From Polaromonas sp. (lineage in GTDB: Bacteria; Pseudomonadota; Gammaproteobacteria; Burkholderiales; Burkholderiaceae_C), in the NCBI GenBank assembly GCA_014376885.1, contig JACMQR010000167.1:1-5383 (forward strand): 5,383 nucleotides of DNA. Reading direction: 5' to 3'. Below are positions 1 to 5,383 of this stretch, in pieces. The notes under the pieces are model-generated. The model saw only the letters and a program-made list of their open reading frames with translations. It did no database searches and was not told where the DNA came from. Every line of letters starts with the position of its first letter. The stretch's first letter is position 1. The position numbers and the translations under genes are program-made.

Positions 1-486
1 CGAGCGGCTCCAGCCCTGCACCGGAAAGTCAAATTGCGCCAGCGCCCGGCCGACGCGCTCGCCCAGCACGCCCAGGCCCATCACACCGACCGGAAAATCG
101 GCGCGCAGCCGCGGCTTGCGGTAGGACCATTTGCCCCCGGCCGTGTCCGCCTCGTAGCCGTCAAATTCCCGGAAATGCCGGATTACCGCATGGCAGACAT
201 ACTCGGCCATCTGCACCGACATGCCGGCGTCGTCCAGCCGCACCACCGGCACGCCGGGCGGCAGGCGCAGCTTCATCAGCGCATCGACGCCAGCGCCGAT
301 GTTGAAAATGCCCTTGAGCCGGGTCTGCTCGTCGATGAACTGCTGCGGCGGCGACCAGACCACGGCGTAATCGGCCGGCGGCGCGCCCGCTGACCAGACA
401 TCCACCTCGGCGCCGAGCGAGGCAGCGCGCAAGCCTTCCAGCCAGGGCTGGGCTTTGGTGTCAGTGCAGCAAAAACTGATGCGCAT
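1..486 (-). CDS. ghrA: Glyoxylate/hydroxypyruvate reductase A-type 2-hydroxyacid dehydrogenase, N-terminal half (cut by window edge)
   Basis: This family reduces glyoxylate or hydroxypyruvate to glycolate or D-glycerate with NAD(P)H in the cytoplasm. The visible 162 codons begin MRISFCCTDTKAQPW and are open to the left edge. Against E. coli GhrA (about 312 aa, recalled) the same landmarks appear in order: ADYAVVW (39-45), the GAGVD substrate-domain motif (64-68), RLDDAGM (83-89), QMAEY (92-96), and the Rossmann dinucleotide loop GLGVLGERV (137-145). The catalytic Arg/Glu/His of the C-terminal half lie outside the window. The ATG at 486-484 is preceded by AAGAAAG (498-492) five nt upstream, and it starts 17 nt after the liuD stop, so it is probably the next gene of the same transcript. 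The family call is firm; the true substrate is not certain, because several 2-hydroxyacid dehydrogenases share this fold. A direct role in leucine breakdown is not obvious. Confidence 0.88.
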   Translation of the reverse strand, partial: MRISFCCTDTKAQPWLEGLRAASLGAEVDVWSAGAPPADYAVVWSPPQQFIDEQTRLKGIFNIGAGVDALMKLRLPPGVPVVRLDDAGMSVQMAEYVCHAVIRHFREFDGYEADTAGGKWSYRKPRLRADFPVGVMGLGVLGERVGRALAQFDFPVQGWSRS

Positions 487-503
487 TCGGGCTTTCTTGA
501 AGT

Positions 504-2495
504 TCAAACAACGATTTTCAGCAACTCCTCGCCTTCGCTCACCTGGTCGCCGGGCGCATACATCAGCTCCTCGACGACGCCATCGGCCGGCGCGGCAATC
601 GTGTGCTCCATTTTCATCGCTTCCATCACTGCCAGCGGCTGGCCCTTTTTAACCTTTTCGCCGGCCTTGACCAGGAAGGACAAGATCTTGCCCGGCATGG
701 GCGCGCTCAGGCGGCCGCCTTCGGCAAGGCTTTCGCCAGCATGGGCCAGCAGGTCAATCGCGGTGATCTGGGTCGCGCCCCGGGCGGTGAACACATGGTC
801 CACCTCGCCCTGGGTGTACACCGTGGCATTCAGGCGCTGGCCGGCGAATTGCAGGTCGATGCCCTGCGCGCCGTTTGAAAATACCAGCGGACCGGCTACC
901 CCGCCCACCGTTAGCTGCAAAGCGCCGTCATGCCCATAGGCCAAGGCGGCTTTCGCCGGCTCGCCGTGAAATTCGAACTCGAACGGCCGCACCGTCACGC
1001 CATGCGTCTGCCAGCCATCGCGCCGGCTGAACGGGTCGCTGCCTTCGGCGGCCTTTTCGCTCAGCAAGGTCTGGGCAACCGCGCTTGCGGCGGCCAGCGC
1101 CAGACCCACCGGCTCCTGTTTGAACAGCACCGCCGCTTCGCGCGGAATCAGGTCGGTGTCCAGGTTGGCCCCGGCAAACGACGGGCTGCGCACCACCTGG
1201 CGCAAGAACTGCACGTTGGTAACCAGGCCGACAATGCGGGTCTGCGCCAGCGCCTCGTCCAGCCGGGCCAGGGCTTCTTCGCGGGTTTGGCCATGCACGA
1301 TCAGCTTGGCGACCATCGAGTCGTAGAACGGCGAAATCGTGTCGCCCTGGCGCACGCCGTCGTCGATGCGCACCATGCCCCGCTCAAAGGCGGTGCAGGC
1401 CGGCTTGTCATAGATATGCAGCGTGCCGGTGGTCGGCAAAAAATTGTTGTCCGGGTTCTCGGCGCAGATGCGCGCCTCGATGGCATGGCCGTTGATTTTC
1501 AGCTGGTCCTGCGCCAGTGGCAGCTCTTCGCCCGAAGCCACACGCAGCTGCCACTCGACCAGGTCCAGCCCGGTAATGGCCTCGGTCACCGGATGCTCGA
1601 CCTGCAGCCGGGTGTTCATTTCCATGAAGAAGAAGTTCATCGAACCATCGGCGCGCTGCTCGACGATGAATTCCACCGTGCCCGCGCCGACATAATTCAC
1701 CGCCCGCGCCGCCGCCACGGCGGCTTGGCCCATCTGCTGGCGCATCGCCTCGCTCAATCCGGGCGCCGGGGCTTCTTCGAGCACCTTCTGGTGGCGCCGC
1801 TGCACCGAGCAGTCGCGCTCGAACAGGTAGACACAGTTGCCGTGCATGTCGCCAAACACCTGGATCTCGATGTGGCGCGGGCGCTGGGCGTACTTTTCAA
1901 CCAGCACCGTGTCATTGCCAAAGCTGTTGATCGCTTCGCGCCGGCAGCTGGCCAGCGCGGCTGCGAAATCCTCGGATTTGTCCACCGCGCGCATGCCTTT
2001 GCCGCCGCCGCCGGCGCTGGCCTTGATCAGCACCGGGTAGCCGATGCGGTCGGCCTCGCGCTGCAGCAGCGCCGGGTCCTGGTCGGCGCCGTGGTAGCCG
2101 GGCACCAGCGGCACGCCGGCTTTTTCCATCAGCTGCTTGGACTCGGACTTCAGGCCCATGGCCTTGATGGCGGACGCCGGCGGGCCGATGAAGACCAGCC
2201 CGGCAGCAGCACAGGCCTTGGCAAAGTCCTCGTTTTCGCTCAAAAATCCATAGCCGGGGTGAATCGCCTCGGCGCCGGTGGCTTTCGCCGCCTCGATGAT
2301 GCGTTCCCAGCGCAGGTAGCTGTCTTTTGGGGCGCTGCCGCCGATGTAAACCGCCTCGTCGCAAAAACCGACATGCTTGGCGCTGGCATCAGCGTCCGAA
2401 TACACGGCGACGGTCTTGATCGCCATGCGCCTTGCGGTAGCCGCCACGCGGCAGGCAATCTCGCCCCGGTTGGCAATCAAGATTTTTTTAAACAT
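504..2495 (-). CDS. liuD: 3-methylcrotonyl-CoA carboxylase alpha subunit (biotin carboxylase plus biotin carrier domain)
   Basis: Cytoplasmic subunit that uses ATP and bicarbonate to carboxylate its own biotin, which then feeds the LiuB carboxyltransferase in leucine catabolism. The 663-aa protein is full length for MCC alpha. It opens with the canonical biotin carboxylase start MFKKILIANRGEIACR. The ATP-grasp glycine loop AGGGGKG is at 161-167, HQKVLEEAP at 235-243, and the catalytic signature MEMNTRLQVEHPVTE at 291-305. A variable MCC-type linker (about 455-590) follows, then a biotinyl domain with SAPMPGK (597-603) and EAMKM (625-629); Lys628, 35 residues from the C-terminus, is the biotin site. 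The ATG overlaps the 3' end of the DUF4126 gene by 8 nt (ATGTTTAA), with only a weak purine stretch upstream, so translational coupling is likely. Sequence alone could also fit an acetyl- or propionyl-CoA carboxylase alpha subunit; the liuB and liuC neighbours decide for methylcrotonyl-CoA. Synonym: mccA. Confidence 0.94.
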   Translation of the reverse strand: MFKKILIANRGEIACRVAATARRMAIKTVAVYSDADASAKHVGFCDEAVYIGGSAPKDSYLRWERIIEAAKATGAEAIHPGYGFLSENEDFAKACAAAGLVFIGPPASAIKAMGLKSESKQLMEKAGVPLVPGYHGADQDPALLQREADRIGYPVLIKASAGGGGKGMRAVDKSEDFAAALASCRREAINSFGNDTVLVEKYAQRPRHIEIQVFGDMHGNCVYLFERDCSVQRRHQKVLEEAPAPGLSEAMRQQMGQAAVAAARAVNYVGAGTVEFIVEQRADGSMNFFFMEMNTRLQVEHPVTEAITGLDLVEWQLRVASGEELPLAQDQLKINGHAIEARICAENPDNNFLPTTGTLHIYDKPACTAFERGMVRIDDGVRQGDTISPFYDSMVAKLIVHGQTREEALARLDEALAQTRIVGLVTNVQFLRQVVRSPSFAGANLDTDLIPREAAVLFKQEPVGLALAAASAVAQTLLSEKAAEGSDPFSRRDGWQTHGVTVRPFEFEFHGEPAKAALAYGHDGALQLTVGGVAGPLVFSNGAQGIDLQFAGQRLNATVYTQGEVDHVFTARGATQITAIDLLAHAGESLAEGGRLSAPMPGKILSFLVKAGEKVKKGQPLAVMEAMKMEHTIAAPADGVVEELMYAPGDQVSEGEELLKIVV

Positions 2496-3159
2496 GAGGC
2501 TCGTTCTTGGAAAAGGGGGACTTCAGGGTGAAAGCGGGCGGCGATCCTGAATCGGGCTTGCCGCTGAAAATGCGCGCCACGCGGGTGAACAGCTGCTTTA
2601 AAAACCGCCAGCAAACGCGGATCAGCCAGAGGCTCAGCACCAGCACCACCAGCAGCAAAGGGACAAAGACAAGCGGATGGGCCACCGCCAGCCACAGGCC
2701 TGCCGGCACAAGCGTGTCCTCGACCAGCGAGGTGCCGATGTTGCTGAACGGCTCGGGCGACGTATTGATGGCCGCCCGGCTCGTCGCCTTGGCGGCAAAA
2801 CTGGTGCCCGCCAGGGTGCCGCCGACCAGGGCCGCCACCAGGCTCATGGCCGCGCTGTCGGCGCTGAACACGCCGGCGGCCAGCGCCGCGCCAGCCGGAA
2901 TGCGGATCACGGTGTGCACCACGTCCCAGAGCGAATCGAGCCCCGGAATCTTGTCGGCGAAAAACTCGACGAACACCATGAAGCCGCTGGCGCCAAGTAC
3001 CACCGGGTTGGCCAGCAGGTGCAGGCCCTGCGGCAGCGGCATCCAGCCCAGGTAGCCGGCCAGGCCGGTCAGCAGCAGCACCAGGTACAGGCGGATGCCG
3101 CTGGCCCAGCCGACAGCGCCAGCCAAGGCCACGAGTTGCGCGGTATCGAGAGCATTCAT
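2488..3159 (-). CDS. DUF4126 family integral membrane protein of unknown function
   Basis: A 223-aa hydrophobic protein with the DUF4126 pattern as I recall it: an N-terminal segment ending in GWASGIRLYLVLLLTG (17-32), LANPVVLGASGFMVFVEFF (49-67), ADKIPGLDSLWD (68-79), HTVIRIPAGAALAAG (82-96), and the family hallmark INTSPEPFSN (131-140). A final membrane segment at about 150-181 is followed by a basic stretch and a hydrophilic tail (about 198-223). I expect four or more membrane segments in the inner membrane and no cleaved signal peptide. No catalytic function is known to me. The frame is open further upstream to 3381, but that part crosses the liuC stop and the repeat-like spacer and looks like non-protein sequence. 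The ATG at 3159-3157 has GGGGG four nt upstream, and MNALDTAQLVALA matches the usual family N-terminus. Its last 8 nt overlap the liuD start. It sits between liuC and liuD, where the Pseudomonas liu order has no gene. Confidence 0.87.
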   Translation of the reverse strand: MNALDTAQLVALAGAVGWASGIRLYLVLLLTGLAGYLGWMPLPQGLHLLANPVVLGASGFMVFVEFFADKIPGLDSLWDVVHTVIRIPAGAALAAGVFSADSAAMSLVAALVGGTLAGTSFAAKATSRAAINTSPEPFSNIGTSLVEDTLVPAGLWLAVAHPLVFVPLLLVVLVLSLWLIRVCWRFLKQLFTRVARIFSGKPDSGSPPAFTLKSPFSKNEPHV

Positions 3160-3298
3160 AAGACCCCCACGCTTGTCGCTTCGCGTACTGCGCTGCCCCC
3201 AGGGGGGGCCGTCCCGCCTGCGGCCTGGCAAAGCCAGTTCCGCGGCCGGTGCTGGCACAGGCGGGCAAGGGGTCGGGCTTGCGCACTCATCAACGGCT
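3160..3298. repeat. Repeat-like GC-rich spacer with hairpins between liuC and the DUF4126 gene
   Basis: This is the only sizeable non-coding gap in the window (139 nt). It holds a near-palindrome GCCCCC (3195-3200) with GGGGGC (3204-3209), and a hairpin CTGGC (3225-3229), AAA loop, GCCAG (3233-3237), extended by GCGG (3220-3223) with CCGC (3240-3243). From memory, this layout resembles dispersed intergenic elements common in Comamonadaceae: a C-run/G-run palindrome, a CTGGCAAAGCCAG-like hairpin, and an end reading GCGTGGGGGTC just before a start codon. Only one copy is visible here, so dispersal is not shown by the window itself. On the minus strand a 44-codon frame (3290-3156) runs through it and overlaps the DUF4126 ATG. 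I judge that frame not to be a gene. I see no promoter and no U-tract terminator. Confidence 0.6.
3164..3168 (-). promoter_or_regulatory. G-run ribosome binding site of the DUF4126 gene, at the end of the repeat-like spacer
   Basis: GGGGG lies four nt upstream of the ATG at 3159. It can pair with the CCUCC anti-Shine-Dalgarno core if one G-U wobble is allowed. It is part of the repeat-like block rather than a separate purine-rich leader. This site supports the MNALD start over upstream in-frame codons. Inference from position and pairing only. Confidence 0.5.
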
Positions 3299-4078
3299 TC
3301 ATGCCAGCCAGGACGGCTTGCGCTTTTGCAGGAAGGATTGCACGCCCTCCCGGCCTTCGCTGCTGGTGCGGATGTCGGCAATGCCTTCGACGGTGCGGCC
3401 GATCAGCGGCGCCTCGATGCCCTGCCCGGCCACCTCCTGCACCAGCGTCTTGCAACTGCGCACCGCGTTCGGGCTGGCGCTGACCAAGGCGTTCGTCAGT
3501 TCCGCCACTTTGGCATCCAACTGATCGACGCTGACAACTTCATGGACGAAGCCGATGCGGTGTGCTTCCTTCGCGTCAAAGCGCTCGGCCGTCAAAAAGT
3601 AGCGGTGCGCCGCCCGCGCGCCCATGGCGCGGATCACATACGGGCTGATGGTGGCCGGAATCAGCCCCAGCCTGACCTCGCTCAGGCAAAAATTCGCCGT
3701 GTCCACACTGACCGCCATGTCGCAGGCTGCCACCAGCCCCATGCCGCCGGCATAGACATCGCCCTGGATGCGGGCGATGGTCGGCTTGGGGCATTCGTAC
3801 ATCACGCGCAGCATCTCGGCCAGCGCGCCAGCGTCTGCCAGGTTTTCAGCGCGCGTGTAGTCGGCCATGCGGCGCATCCAGTTCAGATCGGCGCCGGCGC
3901 AAAAGGCCGGGCCCACAGCGGCCAGCACCACGGCGCGCACCTCGGCGCGGCTGGCGGCGTCCTGAAAGGCGGCGGTGATCTCGGCAATGACTTCGTCGTT
4001 GAAGGCATTGCGTATGTCGGGACGGCTGAGGGTAATCGTCAGCACGGCGGATTCCTGGGTTATTTGCAATGCGGTCAT
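3299..4078 (-). CDS. liuC: Crotonase-fold hydratase, probable 3-methylglutaconyl-CoA hydratase
   Basis: This 259-aa protein is predicted to hydrate 3-methylglutaconyl-CoA to HMG-CoA, the step after methylcrotonyl-CoA carboxylase. It has the enoyl-CoA hydratase/isomerase fold: an N-terminal TITLSRPDIRNAFND (14-28), the CoA/oxyanion loop FCAGADLNWM (59-68), the second oxyanion segment YAGGMGLVAACD (109-120), and SEVRLGLIPATISPYV (133-148) carrying the conserved glutamate Glu134. The other crotonase glutamate (Glu144 in rat crotonase) aligns with Gly114; as I recall, bacterial LiuC proteins also have Gly there. Length is usual for the family. The ATG at 4078 follows the liuB stop by 3 nt, and AGGA (4090-4087) inside the liuB end is eight nt upstream, which supports this start and coupling. 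Crotonases are hard to assign by sequence alone; the specific substrate rests mainly on the liuB/liuD context. Confidence 0.85.
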   Translation of the reverse strand: MTALQITQESAVLTITLSRPDIRNAFNDEVIAEITAAFQDAASRAEVRAVVLAAVGPAFCAGADLNWMRRMADYTRAENLADAGALAEMLRVMYECPKPTIARIQGDVYAGGMGLVAACDMAVSVDTANFCLSEVRLGLIPATISPYVIRAMGARAAHRYFLTAERFDAKEAHRIGFVHEVVSVDQLDAKVAELTNALVSASPNAVRSCKTLVQEVAGQGIEAPLIGRTVEGIADIRTSSEGREGVQSFLQKRKPSWLA

Positions 4079-4081
4079 GGC

Positions 4082-5383
<1,302 letters not shown>

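Noticed and set aside
2483..2489. A7 run on the minus strand at the liuD start as a programmed frameshift site
   Set aside because: The run encodes the conserved FKKI of the biotin carboxylase N-terminus, and both reading frames around it make full-length proteins without slippage.
930..2531. Long plus-strand open frame (533 codons) opposite liuD
   Set aside because: It lies antisense to a full-length, motif-rich biotin carboxylase. The translation is dominated by H, R, G, A, Q and L with no recognisable domain, which is the usual mirror of GC-rich codon bias.
3195..3243. Rho-independent terminator between liuC and DUF4126
   Set aside because: The hairpins are GC-rich but no T-run follows on the minus strand, and the operon continues with an overlapping gene pair downstream.
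3156..3290. 44-codon minus-strand frame MSAQARPLARL... in the spacer, overlapping the DUF4126 start
   Set aside because: It has no good ribosome binding site that I can see and a repeat-like composition (R, A, P, G), and it is read from the hairpin-rich element. It could be translated as a leader, but nothing in the sequence requires it.
3160..3381. Longer DUF4126 start upstream (74 extra residues)
   Set aside because: The extension runs through the liuC 3' end and the repeat-like spacer, and the added residues have no membrane-protein character. The family N-terminus begins at MNALD.

Overview
The window comes from a GC-rich bacterial chromosome. Protein style, gene order and the repeat-like spacer suggest a betaproteobacterium of the Comamonadaceae (Polaromonas/Rhodoferax/Variovorax type). 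The genus is a guess from recall, not from a database search. All five genes lie on the minus strand, head to tail and tightly packed, so transcription runs from right to left. Both ends are cut by the window: the first gene lacks its N-terminus and the last its C-terminus. The operon promoter must lie to the right, outside the window.

In transcription order (coordinates descending): (1) 5383-4082, liuB/mccB, the carboxyltransferase (beta) subunit of 3-methylcrotonyl-CoA carboxylase, 5'-truncated. (2) 4078-3299, liuC, a crotonase-fold hydratase, most likely methylglutaconyl-CoA hydratase, 3 nt after liuB. (3) A 139-nt GC-rich spacer (3298-3160) with hairpins that looks like a dispersed intergenic repeat and supplies a G-rich ribosome binding site. 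(4) 3159-2488, a DUF4126 integral membrane protein of unknown function. (5) 2495-504, liuD/mccA, the biotin carboxylase/biotin carrier (alpha) subunit, overlapping gene 4 by 8 nt. (6) 486-1, the N-terminal half of a GhrA-type glyoxylate/hydroxypyruvate reductase (2-hydroxyacid dehydrogenase), 17 nt after liuD.

liuB, liuC and liuD form the core of the leucine/isovalerate catabolic pathway. LiuB and LiuD together carboxylate 3-methylcrotonyl-CoA to 3-methylglutaconyl-CoA, and LiuC hydrates that to HMG-CoA. HMG-CoA lyase (liuE) and isovaleryl-CoA dehydrogenase (liuA) are not visible and may lie outside either edge. The DUF4126 gene between liuC and liuD, and ghrA after liuD, are the accessory members.

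Most of the window is ordinary central catabolism, and I see no new defence, mobile or RNA system. Three places deserve a second look: the repeat-like spacer that appears to carry the DUF4126 start signals; a short patch in liuB (about 4824-4900) with atypical codons and an inverted repeat, which looks like a repeat domesticated into the coding frame; and the DUF4126 gene itself, placed and overlapped so that it is probably co-translated with liuD.
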